From Streptomyces venezuelae (GTDB taxonomy: Bacteria; Actinomycetota; Actinomycetes; Streptomycetales; Streptomycetaceae): a DNA stretch of 64,000 nt. Where the stretch lies: NCBI RefSeq assembly GCF_008642315.1, contig NZ_CP029192.1, positions 4,526,001-4,590,000 of the forward strand, written 5' to 3'. Positions within the stretch are counted from its first letter, which is position 1; each line of letters starts with the position of its first letter. The notes beneath the pieces are model-generated. The model worked only from the letters and a program-made list of their open reading frames with translations. It did no database searches and was not told the DNA's origin. This document shows, piece after piece, positions 47,403 to 55,259 of the stretch. Position numbers and translations under genes: made by a program.

Positions 47403-48283
47403 GCACCGAGTCCACCCAGATCCACAACATCGGCTACCGGAACTACGACGGCCCCCGCCTCGGCCGCGCCTACGCCCGCCGTTCGCTCTTCTCCCAGAGC
47501 GTGCGCGGCGCGTACGGACTCGGGCGCTCCGCCAAGTCCAAGGTCCTGCCGATGATCCTCTTCGCGGTGATGTGCGTGCCCGCGGCGATCATGGTGGCCG
47601 TCGCGGTGGCCACCAAGGCCGACGACCTCCCCTTGGACTACACGCGCTACGCCATCGTCATGCAGGCCGTCATCAGCCTCTTCCTCGCCGCCCAGGCGCC
47701 CCAGACCGTCTCGCGCGACCTGCGCTTCAAGACCGTCCCGCTCTACTTCTCGCGGCCCATCGAGCGCGGCGACTACGTCCTGGCGAAGTTCGCCGCGATG
47801 ACCTCCGCGCTCTTCGTCCTCACGGCAGCCCCGCTCCTCGTGCTCTACGTGGGAGCGCTGCTCGCCAAGCTCGACTTCGCCGACCAGAGCAAGGGATTCG
47901 CGCAGGGACTGGTCTCCGTGGCGCTGCTCTCCCTGCTCTTCTCCGGCATCGCCCTCGTCATCTCGGCGATCACGCCCCGCCGCGGATTCGGTATCGCCGC
48001 CGTCATCGCCGTCCTGACCATCACCTACGGAGCGGTGTCCACGGTCCAGGCCATCGCGTACGAACAGGGCAGCAGCGCGGACGCCATCAGCTGGCTCGGA
48101 CTCTTCTCGCCGATCACGCTCATCGACGGCGTCCAGACGGCGTTCCTCGGCGCGACCTCCGCCTTCCCCGGAGGGGAAGGCCCCTCGTCCGGCGTGGGCG
48201 TGGTCTACGTAGTCGTCGTCCTCGGCCTCATCGCGGGCTGCTACGGCGCGATGATGCGCCGCTACCGAAAGGTCGGGCTGTGA
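47399..48283 (+). CDS. ABC-2 transporter permease 1
   Basis: 294 aa, six TM helices (VLPMILFAVMCVPAAIMVAVAVA; FVLTAAPLLVLYVGALLA; LVSVALLSLLFSGIALVISAI; GIAAVIAVLTITYGAVS; and a C-terminal VVYVVVVLGLIAGCYGAMM). Overlaps the previous gene by 4 bp (ATGA) and the next by 4 bp (GTGA). Substrate unknown. Confidence 0.87.
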   Translation: MSTESTQIHNIGYRNYDGPRLGRAYARRSLFSQSVRGAYGLGRSAKSKVLPMILFAVMCVPAAIMVAVAVATKADDLPLDYTRYAIVMQAVISLFLAAQAPQTVSRDLRFKTVPLYFSRPIERGDYVLAKFAAMTSALFVLTAAPLLVLYVGALLAKLDFADQSKGFAQGLVSVALLSLLFSGIALVISAITPRRGFGIAAVIAVLTITYGAVSTVQAIAYEQGSSADAISWLGLFSPITLIDGVQTAFLGATSAFPGGEGPSSGVGVVYVVVVLGLIAGCYGAMMRRYRKVGL

Positions 48284-49191
48284 GCACGATCAAGATCGAC
48301 CACGCCTCCCGCTGGTTCGGGAACGTGGTGGCCGTCAACGACATCACCATGAACATCGGTCCGGGCGTCACCGGCCTCCTCGGCCCGAACGGCGCCGGCA
48401 AGTCGACCCTCATCAACATGATGGGCGGCTTCCTCGCCCCCTCCACCGGCAGCGTCACCCTCGACGACAAGCCGATCTGGCGGAACGAGCAGATCTACAA
48501 GGACATCGGCATCGTCCCCGAGAGGGAGGCCATGTACGACTTCCTGACGGGTCGCGAATTCGTCGTCGCCAACGCCGAGTTGCACGGCCTCGACGAGCGG
48601 GCCGCCAAGAAGGCGCTGGCCACGGTCGAGATGGAGTACGCGCAGGACCGGAAGATCTCCACGTACTCCAAGGGCATGCGCCAGCGCGTGAAGATGGCGT
48701 CCGCCCTGGTCCACGATCCGGCCGTGCTGCTGCTCGACGAGCCCTTCAACGGCATGGACCCGCGCCAGCGCATGCAGCTGATGGAGCTCCTGCGGACCAT
48801 GGGGGGCCAGGGCCGCACGGTCCTCTTCTCCTCGCACATCCTCGAAGAGGTCGAGCAACTGGCCTCCCACATCGAGGTGATCGTCGCCGGGCGGCACGCG
48901 GCCAGCGGCGACTTCCGCCGGATCCGGCGGCTGATGACCGACCGGCCCCACCGCTATCTGATCCGCTCCAGCGACGACCGCGCCCTGGCCGCCGCACTGA
49001 TCGCCGACCCGTCGACGGCCGGCATCGAAGTGGACCTCAAGGAGGGCGCCTTGCGCGTCCAGGCGGTCGACTTCGGCCGGTTCACGACACTGCTGCCCCG
49101 GGTCGCCCGGGAGCACGGCATCCGGCTCCTGACGGTCTCGCCCTCGGACGAGTCCCTCGAGTCGGTCTTCTCCTACCTCGTCGCGGCCTGA
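48280..49191 (+). CDS. ABC transporter ATP-binding protein 2
   Basis: 303 aa. GPNGAGKSTLINMMGG near residue 37, signature YSKGMRQRVKMASALV, Walker B VLLLDEPFNGMDPRQR, H-loop FSSHILEEVEQL. Starts GTG 48280, overlapping the permease stop. The C-terminal third is an extra domain typical of BcrA/Nos-type ATPases. Partner of permease 2 (49204). Confidence 0.9.
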   Translation: MSTIKIDHASRWFGNVVAVNDITMNIGPGVTGLLGPNGAGKSTLINMMGGFLAPSTGSVTLDDKPIWRNEQIYKDIGIVPEREAMYDFLTGREFVVANAELHGLDERAAKKALATVEMEYAQDRKISTYSKGMRQRVKMASALVHDPAVLLLDEPFNGMDPRQRMQLMELLRTMGGQGRTVLFSSHILEEVEQLASHIEVIVAGRHAASGDFRRIRRLMTDRPHRYLIRSSDDRALAAALIADPSTAGIEVDLKEGALRVQAVDFGRFTTLLPRVAREHGIRLLTVSPSDESLESVFSYLVAA

Positions 49192-49203
49192 AGGGAGCCT
49201 TTC

Positions 49204-49923
49204 ATGTACGACCCCACTGTCGCCCGGCTCACCTACCGGGCCCTGCTCGGCCGCCGCCGGGCCCTCATCCTCTTCGCCCTGCCCGTCCTGCTCATCGCCA
49301 TCTCCGCGGCGGTACGCGGCTTCAGCGGCGCCGACGACCAAGTGGCCGTCGACGTCCTCGGTGGATTCGCGCTCGCCACGATGGTGCCGATCATCGGCGT
49401 CATCGCGGGCACCGGCGCGATCGGCCCGGAGATCGACGACGGCTCGGTCGTCTACCTGCTCTCCAAGCCCATCAAGCGGCCCACGATCATCTTCACCAAG
49501 CTGATCGTCGCCATCGCCGTGACCATGGCGTTCTCCGCGATCCCCACGTTCATCGCCGGAATGATCCTCAACGGCAACGGCCAGCAGATCGCCATCGCCT
49601 ACACGATCGCGGCCCTGGTCGCCTCCATCACGTACGCCGCGATCTTCCTGCTCCTCGGCACGATCACCCGGCACGCCGTGGTCTTCGGCCTCGTCTACGC
49701 CCTGGTGTGGGAGGCCCTCTTCGGATCGCTGGTCTCCGGGGCGCGCACCCTCAGCGTCCAGCAGTGGTCCCTCGCCGTGGCGCAGAAGGTCGGCAAGGGC
49801 GACCTGATCACCTCGGACGTCGGCCTGACGACCGCGGCGGTCCTGCTGCTCGCGGTCACGGCGGCCGCCACCTGGTACGCGGGCCAGAAGCTCCGCTCGC
49901 TGACGCTGGCGGGCGAGGAGTGA
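49204..49923 (+). CDS. ABC-2 transporter permease 2
   Basis: 239 aa, six TM helices, N-terminal YRALLGRRRALILFALPVLLIAI and the GDLITSDVGLTTAAVLLLAVTAAATWYAG end. GLVYALVWEALFGSLV is a typical ABC-2 permease stretch. GGGAGCC precedes the ATG 49204. Last gene of the export operon. Confidence 0.87.
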   Translation: MYDPTVARLTYRALLGRRRALILFALPVLLIAISAAVRGFSGADDQVAVDVLGGFALATMVPIIGVIAGTGAIGPEIDDGSVVYLLSKPIKRPTIIFTKLIVAIAVTMAFSAIPTFIAGMILNGNGQQIAIAYTIAALVASITYAAIFLLLGTITRHAVVFGLVYALVWEALFGSLVSGARTLSVQQWSLAVAQKVGKGDLITSDVGLTTAAVLLLAVTAAATWYAGQKLRSLTLAGEE

Positions 49924-50244
49924 CCGGCCTCCAAAAGAAGTGACCGGTTTTTATTCGGTGGCGGTGAAGTCGGGCCGCAGGCACAGTAGTTGGTGCCACA
50001 CCGCGTCAGGAACATCTGACGCTCACCTTCTGGGAGAGGAGCCGGCACGACCGTTCCGTACGGTCCGTCGAGTTCCCCGCAGGGCAGCCGTGAGAGGCTC
50101 CGGAGCAGGTATTCGCTCCGTCGAGTCCGCGCACGGGGGAGCTGCCCGGGGCGGCCGCTTCGAGCGCGCAGAATCCGCATCGCTGCGCGGGCCGCCCCCC
50201 CAGAGGGGGCCAAAGCCCCAGCCGGAGAAGATCCGGAGTGGGCC
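49924..50244. other. Structured intergenic region after ABC operon
   Basis: 321 bp between two converging genes, without a supported gene. GGGGCGGCC (50148-50156) pairs with GGCCGCCCC (50190-50198), with an inner CGCGCAG/CTGCGCG stem (50165-50171, 50183-50189). A second hairpin, GCCCCC/GGGGGC, lies at 50194-50210. This could be a terminator for both strands or part of a structured RNA; I recognise no known RNA family here. Confidence 0.45.
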
Positions 50245-51069
50245 TCAGCCCAGCAACCGCTCCAGCACCACGGCGATGCCGTCCGCCTCGTTCGACGTCG
50301 TCACCTCGTCGGCGACCGCCTTGAGCTCCTCGTGGGCGTTGGCCATGGCCACGCCGTGCGCCGCCCAGGCGAACATCGGGATGTCGTTCGGCATGTCGCC
50401 GAACGCGATCGTGTCGACGGCCTTCGCGCCCAGGCGTCGCGCCGCGAGCGAGAGGCCCGTCGCCTTGGAGAGGCCGAGCGGCAGGAGTTCGACTATGCCC
50501 TCGCCCGCCATGGTCACGCCGACCAGATCGCCCGCGACCTGACGTGCCACGTCGGTGAGCGCGTCGTCCCCGAGGCCGGGATGCTGGATGTACAGCTTGT
50601 TCAGCGGCGCCGCCCACAGGTCGGCGATGTCCGTGAAGGGGGTCGCGGGGAGCGGGCCTTCCTGGACCGCGTACCCCGGGCCGACGAGGACCTCGCCGTC
50701 GATGCCGTCACGGCTCGCCGCGAGAGCCAGCGGGCCGATCTCCGCCTCGATCTTGGCGAGCGCCAGACCGGCCAGCTGGCGGTCGAGCGTCACCGAGGTC
50801 AGCAGGCGGTGCTCCCCCGCGTGGTAGACCTGCGCGCCCTGGCCGCAGACCGCGATGCCGTCGTAGCCGAGGTCGTCGAGGATGTGGCGGGTCCAGGGCA
50901 CGGCACGGCCGGTGACGACGATGTGCGCCGCGCCCGCCGCGGTGGCCGCGGTGAGCGCGAGGCGCGTACGTTCCGACACCGTGTCGTCGGGGCGCAGCAG
51001 CGTCCCGTCGAGGTCGGTCGCGACCAGCTTGTACGGGAAGGAGGGCGTGACCGGAGCTGGGTGGCTCAC
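50245..51069 (-). CDS. Cof-type HAD hydrolase
   Basis: 274 aa. [13 protein letters not shown] (motif I), VTGRAVPW (motif II), LSKATGLS (Lys) and [11 protein letters not shown] (motif IV). Paralogue of 38688-39614. GTG 51069 overlaps the serS stop (GTGA), so translation is coupled to serS. The natural substrate is unknown; a house-cleaning phosphatase is likely. Confidence 0.87.
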   Translation of the reverse strand: MSHPAPVTPSFPYKLVATDLDGTLLRPDDTVSERTRLALTAATAAGAAHIVVTGRAVPWTRHILDDLGYDGIAVCGQGAQVYHAGEHRLLTSVTLDRQLAGLALAKIEAEIGPLALAASRDGIDGEVLVGPGYAVQEGPLPATPFTDIADLWAAPLNKLYIQHPGLGDDALTDVARQVAGDLVGVTMAGEGIVELLPLGLSKATGLSLAARRLGAKAVDTIAFGDMPNDIPMFAWAAHGVAMANAHEELKAVADEVTTSNEADGIAVVLERLLG

Positions 51070-52343
51070 TTGGCGATGGGCTCCAAAATCTCTCGACCCC
51101 CGAGGTACGGACGCAGGACCTCGGGCACCACCACGGAGCCGTCGGCCTGCTGGTGATTCTCCAGGATGGCCACGATCGTCCGCGGGACGGCGCACAGCGT
51201 GCCGTTCAGCGTCGCGAGGGGCTGCACCTTCTTGCCCTCGCGCATGCGCACCGAGAGGCGGCGGGCCTGGAAGCTGTCGCAGTTCGAGGCCGAGGTCAGC
51301 TCGCGGTACTTGCCCTGGGTGGGGATCCACGCCTCGCAGTCGTACTTGCGCGAGGCCGATGCGCCGAGGTCACCCGTGGCCACGTCGATCACCTGGAAGG
51401 GCAGGCCGAGCCCGGTGAGCCACTGCTTCTCCCACTCCAGGAGGCGCTTGTGCTCGTTCTCCGCGTCCTCAGGGTCGACGTACGAGAACATCTCGACCTT
51501 GTCGAACTGGTGGACGCGGAAGATGCCGCGGGTGTCCTTGCCGTACGTGCCGGCCTCGCGGCGGTAGCAGGGCGAGAAGCCCGCGTACCGCAGCGGGAGC
51601 TTGTCGGCCTCGATGATCTCGTCCATGTGGTACGCCGCGAGCGGGACCTCGGAGGTGCCGACCAGGTAGTAGTCGTCCTTCTCCAGGTGGTACACGTTCT
51701 CCGAGGCCTGGCCGAGGAAGCCCGTGCCCTCCATCGCGCGGGGGCGGACCAGCGACGGCGTCAGCATCGGGACGAACCCGGCCTCCGTGGCCTGGGCGAT
51801 CGCCGCGTTGACGAGGGCCAGCTCCAGGAGGGCGCCGACACCCGTCAGGTAGTAGAAGCGCGAGCCGGAGACCTTCGCGCCGCGCTCGACGTCGATGGCG
51901 CCGAGCGCCTCGCCGAGCTCCAGGTGGTCCTTGGGCTCGAAGCCCTCGGCGGCGAAGTCGCGCGGGGTGCCGATCGTGTCGAGGACGACGAAGTCCTCCT
52001 CGCCGCCGACCGGGACGTCGGGGTGGACGAGGTTGCCCAGTTGCTGCAGGAGGCGCTTGGTCTCGTCGTCGGCCTCGTCCTGGGCGGCGTCCGCGGCCTT
52101 GACGGCGGCGGAGAGCTCGCCCGCCCTCTTCAGGAGCTCCTGCTTCTCCTCCGGCGCGGCCTTGGGGATCAGCTTGCCGAGCGCCTTCTGCTCGGAACGG
52201 AGCTCGTCGAAGCGGAGGCCGGACGACCTGCGCCGCTCGTCGGCGGAGAGCAGGGCGTCGACGAGCGCGACGTCCTCTCCACGGGCGCGCTGGGAGGCGC
52301 GAACACGGTCGGGGTCCTCACGGAGCAGGCGAAGGTCAATCAC
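51066..52343 (-). CDS. serS: Seryl-tRNA synthetase
   Basis: 425-aa class II synthetase. The long N-terminal coiled-coil arm (about 25-110: [47 protein letters not shown]) binds the tRNA variable arm. Motif 2 [31 protein letters not shown] and motif 3 [13 protein letters not shown] are seen. GTG 52343; TAGCCT 6 nt upstream. Overlaps the HAD gene by 4 bp. Serves serine charging of tRNA. Confidence 0.97.
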   Translation of the reverse strand: MIDLRLLREDPDRVRASQRARGEDVALVDALLSADERRRSSGLRFDELRSEQKALGKLIPKAAPEEKQELLKRAGELSAAVKAADAAQDEADDETKRLLQQLGNLVHPDVPVGGEEDFVVLDTIGTPRDFAAEGFEPKDHLELGEALGAIDVERGAKVSGSRFYYLTGVGALLELALVNAAIAQATEAGFVPMLTPSLVRPRAMEGTGFLGQASENVYHLEKDDYYLVGTSEVPLAAYHMDEIIEADKLPLRYAGFSPCYRREAGTYGKDTRGIFRVHQFDKVEMFSYVDPEDAENEHKRLLEWEKQWLTGLGLPFQVIDVATGDLGASASRKYDCEAWIPTQGKYRELTSASNCDSFQARRLSVRMREGKKVQPLATLNGTLCAVPRTIVAILENHQQADGSVVVPEVLRPYLGGREILEPIAK

Positions 52344-52925
52344 CCCTCAAGGCTACCGTCGCGCGGTTCCGGCCCACGACTCGATATTCAGTTGCGTACG
52401 TTATGCCCGATTTGCCGGAATGTGAATTCCTGGGATCGAGCCGCCGACGGGCCTCCGATGGCCACTCGAATCCCTCGGTCAATAAAAAGGACGGCATTCC
52501 CCGAAACGGGGCAGAGCGTGCGCGCCGCTTTGACCCGAACCCCTTGTGCGAGGCGGGACTTGGGCCGCTTGTCCACCATCGTTGTCCACAGGAACCAGGG
52601 GATCCGGACGGTTATCCACAGGGTGTGCGAAAGATCTGTGGATGCTGGAACATCCCATTCCGTTAGCCGTTCATGCGCCCAGGGATTCCCTTCCCAAACC
52701 ACCCGCACACCCACTTTCGAGTGGAAATACCTCGCTCCAAAGAGTTGATCAATGGAAAAGAGTGGACGAGGGGTGACGTGCGGGGCTGTGGACGGTCTTG
52801 GGCGCTCCAGGGCGATTTGTCGACCATGTCACGCTTCGTTGTCGACTTGTCCCCAGGTCGAGACACAAGCCTGTGGATAACTTCTGTGGATAACGTAAAT
52901 CTGCAGGTAGGACCGCAGGGGCTGG
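52344..52925. other. Long intergenic region serS-pheA with DnaA-box cluster
   Basis: 582 bp with no gene; the serS promoter is at its left end (TAGCCT, 52350-52355). It is relatively AT-rich for this genome, as binding regions often are. The cluster itself is at 52569-52893 (separate entry). Confidence 0.6.
52569..52893. other. Dense DnaA-box cluster (datA-like titration site)
   Basis: Perfect boxes: TTGTCCACA (52582-52590), TTATCCACA (52612-52620), and on the minus strand TTATCCACA twice (52872-52880 and 52885-52893, 13 bp apart). One-mismatch boxes: TTGTCCACC (52569-52577) and TTGTCCCCA (52847-52855). Weaker ones occur at 52637, 52787, 52817 and 52839. From memory, S. coelicolor has a high-affinity DnaA-box cluster called D78 outside oriC whose removal increases initiation; this site may be the equivalent. 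Identity is inference. Confidence 0.8.
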
Positions 52926-53861
52926 CTAGAAACGGCCGTCCGCACAGCGCGTCAGCCAGTCCGACGCCGCCATGAACTCGGGGTCCGTCGTCCCGGGCCG
53001 CGGCGGCCGGACGTCCTCCGTCGCCACCCCGGCCCTCGGGTACGACCCGAGGAAGCGCACCTGCGGGCAGATCCGCTTGAGCCCCATGAGGGCCTCGCCG
53101 ACCCGGCGGTCCGTGATGTGCCCCTCGGCGTCCACCGAGAAGCAGTAGTTGCCGATGCCCTGTCCCGTGGGCCGCGACTCGATCCGCATCAGGTTGACGC
53201 CGCGCACGGCGAACTCCTGCAGCAGTTCGAGCAGGGCACCGGGATGGTCGTCGCCCAGCCAGATGACGACGGAGGTCTTGTCGGCGCCCGTCGGCGCGGC
53301 GGGCCGGGCCGGACGGCCGACCAGCACGAAGCGGGTCTCGGCGTTCGCCGCGTCGTGGATCTCGCTGACCAGCGCCTCCAGGCCGTACGTGGCCGCCGCG
53401 AACTCACCCGCGAAGGCCGCGTCGAACCGGCCCTCCTGGACCAGCCGGGCGCCGTCCGCGTTCGACGCCGCCGACTCCCACACGGCATCCGGAAGATGAG
53501 CGGCCAGCCAGTTGCGGACCTGCGGCTGGGCCACGGGGTGACCCGTCACCGTCTTGATGTCCTTGAGCTTCGTGCCGGGCCGCACGAGCAGCGCGAAGGC
53601 GATCGGCAGGACGACCTCGCGGTAGATCATCAATGGCTCGCCCTTGGCGAGCTCGTCGACGGTGGTCGTGACGCCGCCCTCGACCGAGTTCTCGATCGGC
53701 ACCAGTGCGGCCGCCGCCTCACCGCCGCGGACGGCGTCCAGCGCGGCCGGGACGGAGACCATCGGGACGAGCTCCCGGGTGGCCGCCTCGGGCAGCGTAC
53801 GGAGAGCCGCCTCGGTGAAAGTGCCCTCGGGGCCCAGGTACGTATAGCGCGTCGCCGACAT
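52926..53861 (-). CDS. pheA: Prephenate dehydratase
   Basis: 311 aa, forms phenylpyruvate from prephenate (phenylalanine pathway). PDT domain: YLGPEGTFTEAAL, ENSVEGGV, and the catalytic TRF in AETRFVLVG. C-terminal ACT domain with ESRPTGQGIGNYCF near residue 230, the Phe-feedback site. ATG 53861 is preceded by TAGGGT 6 nt upstream (leaderless type). No chorismate-mutase domain, as normal for this group. Confidence 0.96.
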   Translation of the reverse strand: MSATRYTYLGPEGTFTEAALRTLPEAATRELVPMVSVPAALDAVRGGEAAAALVPIENSVEGGVTTTVDELAKGEPLMIYREVVLPIAFALLVRPGTKLKDIKTVTGHPVAQPQVRNWLAAHLPDAVWESAASNADGARLVQEGRFDAAFAGEFAAATYGLEALVSEIHDAANAETRFVLVGRPARPAAPTGADKTSVVIWLGDDHPGALLELLQEFAVRGVNLMRIESRPTGQGIGNYCFSVDAEGHITDRRVGEALMGLKRICPQVRFLGSYPRAGVATEDVRPPRPGTTDPEFMAASDWLTRCADGRF

Positions 53862-53946
53862 ACCGTCACCCTAATGGGCCGGACGTGGCGCGGCTCACGC
53901 GTCTCACGGAGCGGCACCGGCCCCTGAGGGGGCGCACTCCGGACAC

Positions 53947-53996
53947 GCGCCTCCCGCACTCCAAACGCGCGCCTCCCGCACTCCAAACGCGCGCCT
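53947..53996. repeat. 22-bp-period tandem repeat at dtpA 3' end
   Basis: GCGCCTCCCGCACTCCAAAC starts at 53947 and 53969, with a partial third copy at 53991 that runs into the dtpA stop codon (53995-53997). Confidence 0.8.
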
Positions 53997-55245
53997 ACCC
54001 CTCCAGCAGCCGCTGCCCCACGTACTCGCCCTTCCCCGCCCCGCCCGGCACCGCGAAGAGCCCGCTCGCCTCGTGCCGGATGAACTCCGACAGGGCGTCC
54101 CCCCGGTCGAGCTTGCGCTGCACCGGGATGAACCCGCGCATCGGGTCCGCCTGCCAGCAGATGAAGAGCAGCCCCGCGTCCGGCTCTCCCTTGTCGTCGA
54201 AGCCGTCGTGGTACGAGAACGGGCGGCGCAGCATCGCGGCGCCCCCGTTCTGGTCGGGACGGGTGATGCGGGCATGCGCGTTGGCCGCGATGACGACCTT
54301 GCCGTCCGGTCCCGTCTTGTCGAGCTTCGGCTCGGTCGTCTCCGTGCCGCCGGTCAGCGGCGAGCCGTCCGACTTGCGCCGGCCGATCACCGCCTCCTGC
54401 GCCCTCGTGCCGAGCTTCTCCCAGTCGTCGAGGAGCATCCGGATGCGGCGCACGACGACGTAGGAACCGCCCGCCATCCACGAAGGGTCGCCGTTCGAGG
54501 GCACGAAGAGCCGCTCGTCGAAATCCTTCTCCGAAGGCTTCGGGTTGTTCGTGCCGTCGACCTGGCCCATCAGATTGCGGGTCGTCATCGGCCGCGCGGT
54601 GGCGCCCGGCGAACGGTTGAAGCCGTTCATCTGCCACCGCACCCGCGCGGCCCCCGACGCCTCCTGCTGGATCGCGCGCAGGGCGTGGAACGCGACGAGC
54701 GGGTCGTTCGCGCCGATCTGCACCCACAGGTCGCCGTTGCTGCGCGCCTTGTCGAGGTGGTCGGAGGAGAAGTCGGGCAGCGGGTCGAGGGCGGCCGGAC
54801 GCTGCTTCTCCAGACCCGTGCGGGAGAAGAAGGAGGCGCCGAACCCGAACGTGACGGACAGCGAGGACGGGCCCGCGTCCCGGGCGACCGCCGTGTCCCT
54901 GCCGTCGGCGGCCTCTCCCGCCATCAGCCGCTCGGCCGTGGCCGACCAGCGGCGCAGCAGGGCCGCCGCCTCCTTGCGGCCCGCTCCCGCCGTCAGGTCG
55001 AAGGCGATCAGATGGCCTCGGGACTGCAGAGGAGTGGTGATGCCGGGCTGATGTTTCCCGTGAAACATCACCTGATCGGAGCCCAGGGAGGCGAGTTCCG
55101 CCCGAGAGCCGGCGGCGGCCGCGGCGTCCGCGCCGTCCGAGGGCGCCGCCGCGTACCCGGCGACGCCGCCCGCCGCGCCGAGCGCGAGGCCCGTCGCGCC
55201 GGCCGTGCCGATCAGCCGCCGCCTGGAAATCCCGTTGTCCGCCAT
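53995..55245 (-). CDS. dtpA: Tat-secreted DyP-type peroxidase DtpA
   Basis: 416 aa. Twin-arginine signal SRRRLIGTAGATGLALGAAGGVAGYA, DyP signature GxxDG in MGQVDGTNNP (near 228), proximal haem His in NAHARITRP (near 321). Member of the EfeB/DtpA group. In S. lividans the homologue is a Tat substrate needed, with copper, for GlxA maturation and aerial growth. It is the last gene of the sco-ecuC-copCD operon, 14 bp from copCD. A one-mismatch parS sequence lies in the codons for MFHGKHQ (55053-55066). Confidence 0.93.
   Translation of the reverse strand: MADNGISRRRLIGTAGATGLALGAAGGVAGYAAAPSDGADAAAAAGSRAELASLGSDQVMFHGKHQPGITTPLQSRGHLIAFDLTAGAGRKEAAALLRRWSATAERLMAGEAADGRDTAVARDAGPSSLSVTFGFGASFFSRTGLEKQRPAALDPLPDFSSDHLDKARSNGDLWVQIGANDPLVAFHALRAIQQEASGAARVRWQMNGFNRSPGATARPMTTRNLMGQVDGTNNPKPSEKDFDERLFVPSNGDPSWMAGGSYVVVRRIRMLLDDWEKLGTRAQEAVIGRRKSDGSPLTGGTETTEPKLDKTGPDGKVVIAANAHARITRPDQNGGAAMLRRPFSYHDGFDDKGEPDAGLLFICWQADPMRGFIPVQRKLDRGDALSEFIRHEASGLFAVPGGAGKGEYVGQRLLEG
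55053..55066. other. parS-like site within dtpA
   Basis: GTTTCCCGTGAAAC differs from parS by one base (A to C). It is fully inside the dtpA coding sequence and encodes FHGK of the conserved start of the mature domain. ParB binding is uncertain. Confidence 0.5.
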
Positions 55246-55259
55246 GGTGGTTGTTCCGT

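Noticed and set aside
52461..52480. Possible T-loop of a tRNA (CTCGAATCC)
   Set aside because: No acceptor or anticodon stem can be built around it.
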